Of a DNA stretch of 64,000 bases, positions 1-7,996 are shown piece after piece (positions within the stretch are counted from its first letter, which is position 1; each line of letters starts with the position of its first letter). The translations under genes were made by a program, and so were the position numbers. Origin of the DNA: Streptomyces sp. NBC_00448 (GTDB lineage: Bacteria; Actinomycetota; Actinomycetes; Streptomycetales; Streptomycetaceae); assembly GCF_036014115.1 (NCBI RefSeq), contig NZ_CP107913.1, positions 1,054,001 through 1,118,000 on the forward strand, in the 5' to 3' direction. Below the pieces are notes generated by a model. It worked only from the letters and a program-made list of their open reading frames with translations. It was not told the origin of the DNA and searched no databases.

Positions 1-555
1 GCCGGGCTGGACCACGACCCGGAGCTCACCGTCACCACCGAGTTCGGCATCGCGGCCGGCGCGGCGGCGATGCACCGGCTGCTGGACGCCGACCCCGGTA
101 TCGACAGCGTCTTCTGCGCCAACGACCAGCTCGCGCTGGGCGCGGTGCACGCCGCCCACGACCGGGGCCTGCGGATACCCGAGCAGCTGGCCGTGGCCGG
201 CATGGACAACAGCGAACTGGCCCGCGCCGGCCACCCCGCGCTGACCAGCGTGGACCTCGGCTCGGCCGAACGTGGCCGAATAGCCGCCGAGATGCTGCTG
301 GCCCGGCTGGACGGCGAGGGTCACGAGGTGCGGTGCGAGACCGTCGCGCCCCGGCTGGTCGTACGCGGCTCCACCGCGCACGTCCGGCCCGGGCGCGACG
401 ACGGTTCCGGCCCCGATGCCGACGTCGGCGTGGACCGAGACCAGGACCGGGACCCGGGCACGAGCCCGGCCGCGAACCCGGGCACGGCCACGGCCACGAA
501 CCAGATCCCGGGCACGGGCATCGCATCCGGCAACACCCCGGTGAGCGCGTCATGA
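1..555 (+). CDS. LacI-family transcriptional regulator, C-terminal part (5' end outside window)
   Basis: The frame is open from base 1, so the N-terminal HTH and part of the ligand domain lie outside the window. The visible part is the C-terminal half of a periplasmic-binding-protein-like sensor domain: the stretch FCANDQLALGAVHAA and the later AVAGMDNSELARAGHPALTSV match the end of LacI/GalR sensors. The family core ends at about LVVRGST; a low-complexity tail of roughly 55 residues rich in D, P, G and T follows, which is not typical of the family. The stop overlaps the next ATG (ATGA), so it is translationally coupled to the transporter genes and is probably their local repressor. The ligand is unknown. 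Confidence 0.9.
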   Translation, partial: AGLDHDPELTVTTEFGIAAGAAAMHRLLDADPGIDSVFCANDQLALGAVHAAHDRGLRIPEQLAVAGMDNSELARAGHPALTSVDLGSAERGRIAAEMLLARLDGEGHEVRCETVAPRLVVRGSTAHVRPGRDDGSGPDADVGVDRDQDRDPGTSPAANPGTATATNQIPGTGIASGNTPVSAS

Positions 556-1517
556 GCGCCGGAGCGGTCCTGCGGCCGCGGCGCCGTACCGGACAGGGGG
601 CCGGCACTCCCCCGCCGCGCTCCACCGCCGCGCGCCGCCGGGTGCTCGGCCTGGACAAGGACGCCTGGTTCCTGCTGCTGCCGGCGCTGATCCCGGTGCT
701 GGTGCTGAGCGTGGGCCCGCTGCTCTACGGGATCTCGCTCGCCTTCACCGACGCCCAGTCCGGCGTCACCAACTCCACCTCCTTCACCGGCATCGCCAAC
801 TTCAAGGACCTGCGGCTCGACTCGCTCTTCTGGCAGTCGTTCCGGATCGGCCTGCTGTGGGCGGTGTGCGTCACCGTGCTGCAGTTCCTGATGTCGCTGG
901 GCCTGGCGCTGCTGCTCAACCAGAACCTGCGGCTGCGCTGGCTGGCCCGCACCCTCGCGCTGGTGCCGTGGGCGATGCCCGAGGTCGTCGTCGGCATCAT
1001 GTGGCGGCTGGTCTACAACCCGGACGCGGGCATCCTCAACAACACCCTGCACCACCTGCATCTGACCGACGGCACCACGGACTGGCTGTCCAGCCTGTCG
1101 CTGGCGCTGCCCGCGGTGATCGTGGTGGGCGTGTGGGCGGGCATGCCGCAGACCACCGTGGTGCTGCTGGCCGGCCTGCAGAACGTCCCGCTGGAACTGC
1201 ACGAGGCCGCGAGCCTGGACGGCGCCGGGATGTGGCGCCGGTTCACCACGGTGACCTGGCCCACCCTCAAGCCGGTGGTGCTCTCCATCACCGCGCTGAA
1301 CTTCATCTGGAACTTCAACTCCTTCGGCCTGGTCTACGTGCTGACCAGCGGCGGACCCGGCGGCAAGACCGAGCTGCCGATGCTCTTCGCCTACGACGAG
1401 GCGTTCCGCTACGGCCAGTTCGGCTACGCGGCCGCCATGGGCCTGGTGATGGTCGCGGTGATCGCCGTGCTGCTGGCCGTGTTCCTGCGCAACCGCCTGA
1501 AGGAGGACGAGTCATGA
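552..1517 (+). CDS. CUT1-type ABC sugar transporter permease (MalF-like)
   Basis: 321-residue membrane protein with about six transmembrane segments, starting near residue 40 after an Arg/Pro-rich cytoplasmic N-terminus. The EAA loop (ELHEAASLDGAGMWRRF) that contacts the ATPase is in the second half, and the C-terminal FNSFGLVYVLTSGGPGGKTE is characteristic of MalF/UgpA-type permeases. Start chosen at the ATG that overlaps the upstream stop by ATGA. It pairs with the next permease and the binding protein. No ATPase gene is present in the unit, as is common for streptomycete CUT1 systems that share an MsiK-type ATPase (established knowledge). Substrate inferred only from context. Confidence 0.93.
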   Translation: MSAGAVLRPRRRTGQGAGTPPPRSTAARRRVLGLDKDAWFLLLPALIPVLVLSVGPLLYGISLAFTDAQSGVTNSTSFTGIANFKDLRLDSLFWQSFRIGLLWAVCVTVLQFLMSLGLALLLNQNLRLRWLARTLALVPWAMPEVVVGIMWRLVYNPDAGILNNTLHHLHLTDGTTDWLSSLSLALPAVIVVGVWAGMPQTTVVLLAGLQNVPLELHEAASLDGAGMWRRFTTVTWPTLKPVVLSITALNFIWNFNSFGLVYVLTSGGPGGKTELPMLFAYDEAFRYGQFGYAAAMGLVMVAVIAVLLAVFLRNRLKEDES

Positions 1518-2437
1518 GCGCGACCGACGCGGCCGGCGCGGCCGCCGTACCCGCTCCCCCCGCCACCCCCGCGCCCAGCGCCTCCACGGGCGCCGGGCGG
1601 CGCAAGGCCCGCCGCCGGATGGGCCGCGCCGGGCAGTACGTCGCGCTGCTCTGCTACGTGGTGTTCCTCGCCTTCCCGCTGCTGTGGCTGGTCTCGACCG
1701 CCTTCAAGTCGCCGCAGGAACTGGGCTCGATCCACCCGACGTGGCTGCCGAAGCACCCCACGCTGGACAACTTCCGGTCCGCCTTCGACGAGCAGCCGCT
1801 GCTGCACTCCGCGCTGAACAGCCTGATGGTGGCCGGGATCTCCGCGGTCGTCTCGGTGGCCATCGCGGTGCCCGCGGCCTACGTGATGGTGCGGTTCCGC
1901 TCGATGGTCAGCCGGGCCGGCACCGCCTGGATTCTGGTCAGCCAGATGTTCCCGCTGGTGCTGATCATCATCCCGCTGTTCATGGTGCTGAAGAACATGC
2001 ACCTGGTCGACTCCCGGCTCGGCCTGGGCCTGGTCTACGTGGTGTGGACGCTGCCGTTCGCGCTGTGGATGCTCCAGGGCTACGTCAAGGCGGTGCCGGT
2101 CTCGCTGGAGGAGGCCGCCGCGATCGACGGGTGCAGCCGGGCCCGCGCGCTGCGCAGCGTGGTGCTGCCGCTGCTGATGCCGGGCCTGGTGGCCACGCTG
2201 ATGTTCTCCTTCGTCACCGCGTGGAACGAGTTCTTCTTTGGCCTGGTCCTGCTCAAGTCCCCGGAGAAGCAGACGATGTCCGTGATCCTGACCCACTTCC
2301 TGGGCGCCGAGGGCGCCGCGGACCTCGGCCCGCTCGCCGCCGCGTCGGTGCTCGCCACCCTGCCCAGCCTGCTGTTCTTCGCGCTGCTGCAGAAGCGGCT
2401 GGTCGGCGGCATGATGACCGGGGCGGTGAAGGGCTGA
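1514..2437 (+). CDS. CUT1-type ABC sugar transporter permease (MalG-like)
   Basis: 307-residue inner-membrane permease with an Ala/Pro-rich N-terminal 35 residues, about six transmembrane segments and the EAA motif VSLEEAAAIDGCSRARAL. The downstream FSFVTAWNEFFFGLVLL is typical of MalG/UgpE-type subunits. The ATG overlaps the stop of the preceding permease by four bases, and its own stop overlaps the binding-protein start (TGATG), so the three genes are translationally coupled. It forms the second half of the heterodimeric channel. Confidence 0.93.
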   Translation: MSATDAAGAAAVPAPPATPAPSASTGAGRRKARRRMGRAGQYVALLCYVVFLAFPLLWLVSTAFKSPQELGSIHPTWLPKHPTLDNFRSAFDEQPLLHSALNSLMVAGISAVVSVAIAVPAAYVMVRFRSMVSRAGTAWILVSQMFPLVLIIIPLFMVLKNMHLVDSRLGLGLVYVVWTLPFALWMLQGYVKAVPVSLEEAAAIDGCSRARALRSVVLPLLMPGLVATLMFSFVTAWNEFFFGLVLLKSPEKQTMSVILTHFLGAEGAADLGPLAAASVLATLPSLLFFALLQKRLVGGMMTGAVKG

Positions 2438-3759
2438 TGCGCCGCCGTACCTTCCTGACCGGCACCGCCGCTACCGCCGCGGTGGCCGGCTCCGGGTCGC
2501 TGCTGTCGGCCTGCGGCTCCTCCAGCGGCTCGGGCGTACCGCGGCTGGACTTCCTGTCGCTCGCCTGGCAGACGGAGTCGGTCAAGGCGAACAAGGCGCT
2601 GGTCGCGCAGTGGAACAAGCAGCACCCCGAGGTGCAGGTCCGCTATGTGCAGGGCAGTTGGGACGACGTCCACGACCAGTTGCTGACCTCCTTCGAGGGC
2701 GGCGCCGCGCCGGACATCATCCATGACGAGGGCATCGACCTGACCGACTTCGGCTCCGGCGGCTACCTCGCGGACCTGACCGGCCTGCTGTCCTCGGGCC
2801 TGAAGAGCCGTATCCCGCAGAGCACCTGGGACACCGCGCGGTTCGACGGCGCGGTGTACGGGGTGCCGTTCCTGCAGGAACCGCGGGTGCTCATCGCCAA
2901 CCGCACCCTGCTGGTGAAGGCGGGCGTCCGGCTGCCGGACGTCGCGCACCCGTGGACCTGGCAGGAGTTCGAGGACATCTGCCGGGAGCTGTCCCACCAC
3001 GGCAGCGGCGCCGAGCGGTACGGCACGGCCTGGCCGATGAGTTCGCCGGTGAGCGTGACGCTGAACCTGGCGCTGACCAACGGCGGCCGGGTCCTGTACA
3101 AGGACGAGGGCAGCGGCCGTACCGAGGTGCGGTTCGGCAGCGCCGACTCGGCCTTCGCCGAGCTGGTCCGGCGGCAGGTGAAGACCGACAGGTCCGCGCC
3201 CTCCAGCGGGCTGGCGCTCGGCGGCGGCGACGTGCTGCCCGGGTTCTTCGCCGGGCGATACGCCATGCTGCCGCTGGACTTCTCCTACCGGCAGCAGATC
3301 GAGCAGCAGGCGCCCAAGCACTTCGACTGGGTCGTCCTGCCGCTGCCGGTCGGCAGCAAGGCGCCCGACGGCGGGCGCTCCCAGGGGGTCAGCCCGCAGA
3401 CCCTGTCGGTGGCGAAGTCCTGCAAGCACCAGCAGGCGGCCGTGGAGTTCATCGACTTCATGACGCAGACCCCGCACCTGGTGCAGCTCGCACAGGGCGA
3501 CTGGATGCCGCCGACCGGCACCGCGGCGCTGCGCGACCCGTCGCTGACCACCACGAAGCTCGGGTGGAGCACCGGGATGGCGATGGCGAAGTACCTGAGC
3601 GCGTCCCCCGCGCTGGGCATGCGCGGCTACCCCGAGTGGTCCGACAAGATCGCCACGCCGGCACTCCAGCAGTACTACAGCGGCGCGATCAGCCTGGACT
3701 CGCTGCGCGGAAAACTCGTCCGCGACGGCAACCGCGTCTTCGAGCGGTACCGGGACTGA
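2437..3759 (+). CDS. Extracellular solute-binding lipoprotein of the CUT1 transporter
   Basis: 440-residue family-1 solute-binding protein. The N-terminus is a twin-arginine lipoprotein signal: RRRTFL at residues 2-7, a hydrophobic run and lipobox LSAC with Cys26. It would be exported, lipidated and anchored outside the membrane to hand substrate to the two permeases. The body has the usual large binding-protein features (DIIHDEGIDLTDFGSGGYLADL, then WMPPTGTAALRDP). The start codon shares one base with the previous stop. A very strong hairpin directly follows the stop codon, which may end or stabilise the transporter mRNA and separate it from the enzyme genes. Confidence 0.92.
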   Translation: MRRRTFLTGTAATAAVAGSGSLLSACGSSSGSGVPRLDFLSLAWQTESVKANKALVAQWNKQHPEVQVRYVQGSWDDVHDQLLTSFEGGAAPDIIHDEGIDLTDFGSGGYLADLTGLLSSGLKSRIPQSTWDTARFDGAVYGVPFLQEPRVLIANRTLLVKAGVRLPDVAHPWTWQEFEDICRELSHHGSGAERYGTAWPMSSPVSVTLNLALTNGGRVLYKDEGSGRTEVRFGSADSAFAELVRRQVKTDRSAPSSGLALGGGDVLPGFFAGRYAMLPLDFSYRQQIEQQAPKHFDWVVLPLPVGSKAPDGGRSQGVSPQTLSVAKSCKHQQAAVEFIDFMTQTPHLVQLAQGDWMPPTGTAALRDPSLTTTKLGWSTGMAMAKYLSASPALGMRGYPEWSDKIATPALQQYYSGAISLDSLRGKLVRDGNRVFERYRD

Positions 3760-3762
3760 GGG

Positions 3763-3797
3763 AGTGCGGCGCGCCCCTCCCCAGGGCGCGCCGCACT
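3763..3797 (+). terminator. Perfect 14-bp hairpin after the binding-protein gene
   Basis: AGTGCGGCGCGCCC (3763-3776) pairs perfectly with GGGCGCGCCGCACT (3784-3797) around a 7-nt loop, four bases after the stop. There is no U-tract, as is usual for actinomycete terminators. Because the enzyme genes continue in the same direction, it could be a partial terminator or a 3'-stabilising element. Confidence 0.7.
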
Positions 3798-3908
3798 GCC
3801 GAGCGGACCGAGCGATCGGCCACCCGATCCCCTGACCTCGACCGTCGCCCGTATCCGTATCCGTCCCCGTCCCCGTCCCCGACACCCGCACCGGAAGGAG
3901 CCCGCACC

Positions 3909-4055
3909 GTGTCCCGCACCGAGCACCACCGCCGTCCCCGGTCGCACGGCCACCGACCGCCGGCGGGTCCGGCCCGCCCGCCACCGCCGCCGGGCACCCG
4001 CAGGGCACAGCCACGCACCACACAGCAGTACTCACCAGGAAACGGCACGGCATGA
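3909..4055 (+). CDS. Possible 48-residue coupled leader ORF
   Basis: A GTG start is preceded by a strong Shine-Dalgarno (GGAAGGAG at about 3892-3899), and the stop overlaps the next gene's ATG as ATGA, the same coupling used throughout this operon. The 48-residue product is rich in Pro, Arg, His and Gly and matches no family I know. The alternative is that this is ordinary GC-rich leader DNA and the coupling is chance; the next gene also has an AGGAAA of its own. The rest of 3798-3908 holds only short CCGTMY-type hexamer repeats (about 3850-3880). Confidence 0.35.
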   Translation: MSRTEHHRRPRSHGHRPPAGPARPPPPPGTRRAQPRTTQQYSPGNGTA

Positions 4056-5188
4056 GCACAACTCCCGCCTCACCCAGCGCCTCTGACGCATCAGGTCCCC
4101 CACCCCTCAGCACGTCCGGCACGGCACTGGCCCCGCCGCCGGGTGGCATCCGCCGCCCCCGCCCCGTACCCGGCAGCCCCCGTGACCACGCGCGCGGCGC
4201 GCTCACCGGGCTGGCCGTCGGTGACGCCCTCGGGGCGCCGGCCGAGAACATGAAGCCGTCGCAGATCCGCCAGCGCTGGGGCCGTATCGAGGACTTCGTC
4301 ACCGAGGACCCGGCGGGCACCGACGACACGGAGTACGCCATCCTGTCCGGCCTGCTGCTGGCCCGGTACGGCGCCGCGCTCACCACCGGCGACGTGGAGG
4401 CGGCCTGGCACGTGTGGATCGCCGACCGCGACGAAGGGGCCTTCCGCGGCGCCGGGTTCAGCGAGCGCGGCACCCTGGAGAACCTGCGCCGGGGGCTGGC
4501 CTCGCCGATCACCGCGCAGCACCGGCACGCCTGGAGCGACGGCCTGGCGATGCGCGCGGCACCGTTCGGCGTCTACGCGGCGGGGCGGCCCGCCGAGGCC
4601 GCGCGGCTGGTGGCGATCGACGGGACCGTCAGCCACGAGGGCGAGGGGATCTACGGCGGCCAGGCGGTCGCCGCCGGGGTGGCCGCGGCCATGACCGGCG
4701 GGGACTGCTCCGCGGTGATCACCGCCGCCCTGTCGGTGGTGCCCGAGGACTCCTGGACCGCGCGGTCGCTGCGGCGCGCGGTGACCGTGGCGCGCCGGGT
4801 CCGGCTCGACCCGACGCTCACCGTGCTCGACCGCGAGCGCGCGCTGCGCTCGGCCGTCGTCATCGGCGGGTACCCCTGGACCGACCTCGCACCCGAGGCG
4901 GTCGGCCTCGCGTTCGGCGCGTTCGCGCTGGCCGGGGGCGACTTCAGCCGCTCGGTGCTCACCGCGGTCAACATGGGCCGCGACGCCGACACCACCGCGG
5001 CGGTCGCCGGCGCGCTCGCCGGCACCCTCGGCGGGTTCGGCGCGATTCCCGAGCACTGGTCGGAAGCGATCAAGCCGGTCACCGGCAGTTGCCTGCCGGC
5101 CATGGCGGGCTACCACGTCCGCGACATCGCCGACCTGCTCGCCCCCGGGGAACCCCTGCCCGGTCCGGCGGAACGGGTGGCGTCATGA
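4052..5188 (+). CDS. ADP-ribosylglycohydrolase-family protein (paralogue 1 of 4)
   Basis: 378 residues; after a Pro/Ser-rich N-terminus of about 45 residues comes the all-alpha ARH/DraG fold. Landmarks are GLAVGDALGAPAE near the domain start, TDDTEYA (first metal cluster) and NMGRDADTTAAVAGALAG (second metal cluster), so both halves of the binuclear Mg site are intact. The family hydrolyses N- or O-linked ribosyl bonds, classically ADP-ribose on proteins. Next to a sugar importer and a ribokinase, a small-molecule N/O-riboside substrate is more likely here (inference). No signal peptide is seen, so it should be cytosolic. The stop overlaps the next start (ATGA). Confidence 0.85.
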   Translation: MSTTPASPSASDASGPPPLSTSGTALAPPPGGIRRPRPVPGSPRDHARGALTGLAVGDALGAPAENMKPSQIRQRWGRIEDFVTEDPAGTDDTEYAILSGLLLARYGAALTTGDVEAAWHVWIADRDEGAFRGAGFSERGTLENLRRGLASPITAQHRHAWSDGLAMRAAPFGVYAAGRPAEAARLVAIDGTVSHEGEGIYGGQAVAAGVAAAMTGGDCSAVITAALSVVPEDSWTARSLRRAVTVARRVRLDPTLTVLDRERALRSAVVIGGYPWTDLAPEAVGLAFGAFALAGGDFSRSVLTAVNMGRDADTTAAVAGALAGTLGGFGAIPEHWSEAIKPVTGSCLPAMAGYHVRDIADLLAPGEPLPGPAERVAS

Positions 5189-6867
5189 GCACCACCGCAC
5201 ACGGCTTCTCGCGCGGGCCCGCTTCCGCAGCGAGGGCGACGGCCGACGGCGGGCCCGGCCGCCCCGACAGCGAGCCCGGCCGCCCCGACGGCCACTCGGC
5301 CCCGGAGGCCGGCGCGCCCCGCGAAACCGCACCACGCCCGCGCACGGCGGCCGATGCCGCCACCGGCACCGGCAACTCCCGGCCGCTCAGGACCGGTTCG
5401 GGCACCTCGGCACTTCCGGCTGCCACGGCACACCGGACCTCCGGCGGTGCCGCCACCACGACGCCCCGTCCGGCCACCGGACGCGGCGACTCCCCACACC
5501 CGGAGCACATCCCCGTGAACCGCACCGGCACGCCCGGCATCCCCGCGCCCGCTTCGGACACCGCCCAGAGTGCGGCGGCGCCGGGTGACCGGGTGACCCG
5601 GGACCGGGTGGAGGGGCTGCTGCTCGGGCTCGCCGCGGGCGACGCCGCGGGATGGCCGGCCGCACGCCATCGGGCCGCGCGGATGCCGGAGTGGACACGG
5701 CGGCTGACCCGCGAGCTGGACACGTTCGCCGAGCAGAACGCGACCACGACCCTGCCGGTGCCGATCGCGCTCAACCAGCCGCCCGAGCCGCTGCGGCTGG
5801 GGCCGTCGGACGACGCGGAGTGGGCGGCCTTCACCGCCGAGTCGGTGCTGTCGGCGCGCGGCGCGCTGCTGAGCGACCTCAGCCGCGACCGCCGGGTGCG
5901 GGCCGCGGTGGACCTCGCCTGGATGTCGCTCGCCGCCGAGATCTCCTCGGCCGCGGCCCGCGCCTCGGAGGTGGAGTCCGCGGTGATCCCGCTGCGCGCC
6001 CGTATCTCGGTACGGGCCGGGCTCGGCAACCTCGCCACGGGGCTGCGGCCGCCCGCCACCGGCCACGACAACCCGCACTTCTTCGACGACGCGGCCTGCG
6101 GGCGCGCGTGCGTGCTGGCCGTGGTGCACCCGGGCGACCCGGCCGCCGCCGCCGACCTGGCGGAGTACGACGCCCACTACACGCAGGACGGCGACGGGGT
6201 GCACGGCGCCCGGGCGATGGCCGCGGCGGTCTCGCTGGCGCTGGCCGGCGCGTCCGCCGACGACTGCGTACGGGCCGCGCTGCGCGAACTGCCGGCCGGC
6301 TCGGAGATCTCCCGCAACGCCGAGCACGCGGTCGCCCTCGCCCGGGCCGCGCGCGCCGCCGAACCCGACGGCCACGGCCAGGCGTTCGGCCTGGTCCCGC
6401 TGCTGGAACACCAGATCGTGGACCACGTCTACAGCTACGGCATCGCCGCCGCGGAGACCGTGCCGGTGGCGCTCGCCCTGGTGCTGGCCGCCGACGGCGC
6501 GGTGGACCAGGCGGTGCCGGCCGCGGCCTGCCTGTCGCGGGTGGCGGACTCCGCGCCCGCGCTGGCCGGCGCCCTGGCCGGTGCGCTCGGCGGCGCCGCC
6601 GCGCTGCCGGTCTCCTGGCGGGAGGCGTGCCGGACGCTGCCCGGCTGCGCGCTGCCCCGGCTGGTGGGCACCGACCTGGTGGACCTGGCCGGGCGGCTGG
6701 CCGGCGTCGAGCCCGAGGCCGACCCGTACGCCGTACCGGACACCTCGCCACCGCCCGCCGAGCCGTTCGCCTCGCCCGGCGCTCCCGCACACCCCGCACA
6801 ACCGCTCGCCACCGACCCCCATGCCCCTGTCACGGAAGGACCCGGAAGCAATGAAACTCACGCTTGA
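5185..6867 (+). CDS. ADP-ribosylglycohydrolase-family protein (paralogue 2 of 4), partly degenerate metal site
   Basis: 560 residues. The first ~130 are low-complexity (Gly/Ala/Pro/Thr/Arg). The ARH domain begins at VEGLLLGLAAGDAAGWPA and keeps SDDAEW as the first metal cluster. In the second cluster the expected G-R-D-x-D-T-T is replaced by SRVADSAPALAGALAG: the first Asp is Val and the second Thr is Ala. It may bind a single metal, act on a different bond, or be a non-catalytic partner. A C-terminal Pro-rich tail follows. It is coupled by ATGA upstream and overlaps paralogue 3 by 17 bases. Confidence 0.78.
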   Translation: MSTTAHGFSRGPASAARATADGGPGRPDSEPGRPDGHSAPEAGAPRETAPRPRTAADAATGTGNSRPLRTGSGTSALPAATAHRTSGGAATTTPRPATGRGDSPHPEHIPVNRTGTPGIPAPASDTAQSAAAPGDRVTRDRVEGLLLGLAAGDAAGWPAARHRAARMPEWTRRLTRELDTFAEQNATTTLPVPIALNQPPEPLRLGPSDDAEWAAFTAESVLSARGALLSDLSRDRRVRAAVDLAWMSLAAEISSAAARASEVESAVIPLRARISVRAGLGNLATGLRPPATGHDNPHFFDDAACGRACVLAVVHPGDPAAAADLAEYDAHYTQDGDGVHGARAMAAAVSLALAGASADDCVRAALRELPAGSEISRNAEHAVALARAARAAEPDGHGQAFGLVPLLEHQIVDHVYSYGIAAAETVPVALALVLAADGAVDQAVPAAACLSRVADSAPALAGALAGALGGAAALPVSWREACRTLPGCALPRLVGTDLVDLAGRLAGVEPEADPYAVPDTSPPPAEPFASPGAPAHPAQPLATDPHAPVTEGPGSNETHA

Positions 6868-7996
6868 GGACCGCATCACCGGCTGCCTCGTCGGCGCCGC
6901 TGTCGGCGACGCCCTCGGCGGCCCGGTCGAGGGCTGGACGCCCGAGCAGATCACGGAGCGACACGGCGGCCGGGTACGGGGCATCGTCGGCCCGTTCTAC
7001 GAGGAGTGGCGCACCGCGCGCCCGATCGCGCCGTACCACAAGGGCGACGGGCACGTCACGGACGACACCCTCATGACGCACGCCCTGGTGCGGGTCTACG
7101 CCAAGGTCCGCGACCACCTCGACGCGTACAGCGTGGCCGACCACCTCGTGCCCGACCTGATCGGCACGCCCCGGTGGATTCCCGAGCTGGAGGCGGAGGC
7201 GCTGCCGCTCCAGCGGATCTTCCTCGCCGAGAAGTGGATCGTGGCGCGGCTGCACTACGGCCACGTCGACCCGCGCGAGGCGGGCGTCGGCAACATCGTC
7301 AACTGCGGTGCCGCGATGTACATGGCGCCGGTCGGCGCGGTCAACGCCGGCAACCCCGCGGCCGCGTACGCCGAGGCGCTGGAGGTGGCCGCGCCGCACC
7401 AGTCGTCGTACGGGCGGGAGGCCGCCGGGGTGTTCGCCGCCGCGGTCGCCGCGGCGTTCGCGCCGGACGCCACCGCCGCCTCCGTGGTCGAGGCGGCGCT
7501 CGCCCTCGCCAAGGACGGCACCCGCGCCGCGATAGAGGCGGTGTGCGAGCGCGCCACCGGCTTCGACGACTGGGAGGAGGCGCTGGCGCCGCTGCGCGAG
7601 GCGGTCGCGCCGTTCGACACGGTCGGCCCGCGCTACCGCGAGCCCTCGCTCGGCGCCCGCCGACCCTCCCGGCTGCACGCGATCGAGGAACTGCCGGTCG
7701 CGCTCGGCATGTTGCTGATCGCGGGCGGGGCGTACGAACCGGCCGTGCTCGGCTCGGTCAACTACGGCCGCGACTGCGACTCCATCGCGACGATGAGCGG
7801 CGCGATCGCCGGGGCGCTCGGCGGCACCGGTGCGGTGCCCGCCGGGTGGAGCGACGAGGTGGCCCGCGCCAGCCGGCTCGACCTGCACACCCCCGCGGCC
7901 GACCTGTCCGCCGTCGCCCGCGAGGTCTTCGCCCGCGACACCGACCGCCGCCGCGCCCACGAAGCCGCGTTCACGGCGCTGGCGGAGGTCCGATGA
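6851..7996 (+). CDS. ADP-ribosylglycohydrolase-family protein (paralogue 3 of 4)
   Basis: 381 residues with the domain starting at residue 1, the most compact of the four. Motifs: GCLVGAAVGDALGGPVEGW, then VTDDTLMT (first metal cluster) and NYGRDCDSIATMSGAIAGALGG (second cluster, both Asp present). This arrangement predicts an active binuclear Mg hydrolase. The start was chosen at ATG 6851, which has GGAAGG just upstream and overlaps the end of paralogue 2 by 17 bases in another frame. The stop overlaps the next ATG (ATGA). The closest functional knowledge is for DraG/ARH enzymes that remove ADP-ribose; the true substrate is unknown. Confidence 0.87.
   Translation: MKLTLEDRITGCLVGAAVGDALGGPVEGWTPEQITERHGGRVRGIVGPFYEEWRTARPIAPYHKGDGHVTDDTLMTHALVRVYAKVRDHLDAYSVADHLVPDLIGTPRWIPELEAEALPLQRIFLAEKWIVARLHYGHVDPREAGVGNIVNCGAAMYMAPVGAVNAGNPAAAYAEALEVAAPHQSSYGREAAGVFAAAVAAAFAPDATAASVVEAALALAKDGTRAAIEAVCERATGFDDWEEALAPLREAVAPFDTVGPRYREPSLGARRPSRLHAIEELPVALGMLLIAGGAYEPAVLGSVNYGRDCDSIATMSGAIAGALGGTGAVPAGWSDEVARASRLDLHTPAADLSAVAREVFARDTDRRRAHEAAFTALAEVR

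Noticed and set aside
321..1202. Long minus-strand open frames opposite the permeases and many similar frames elsewhere
   Set aside because: They are Arg/Pro/His/Gln-rich shadows of GC-rich genes on the other strand, without family motifs or ribosome sites.
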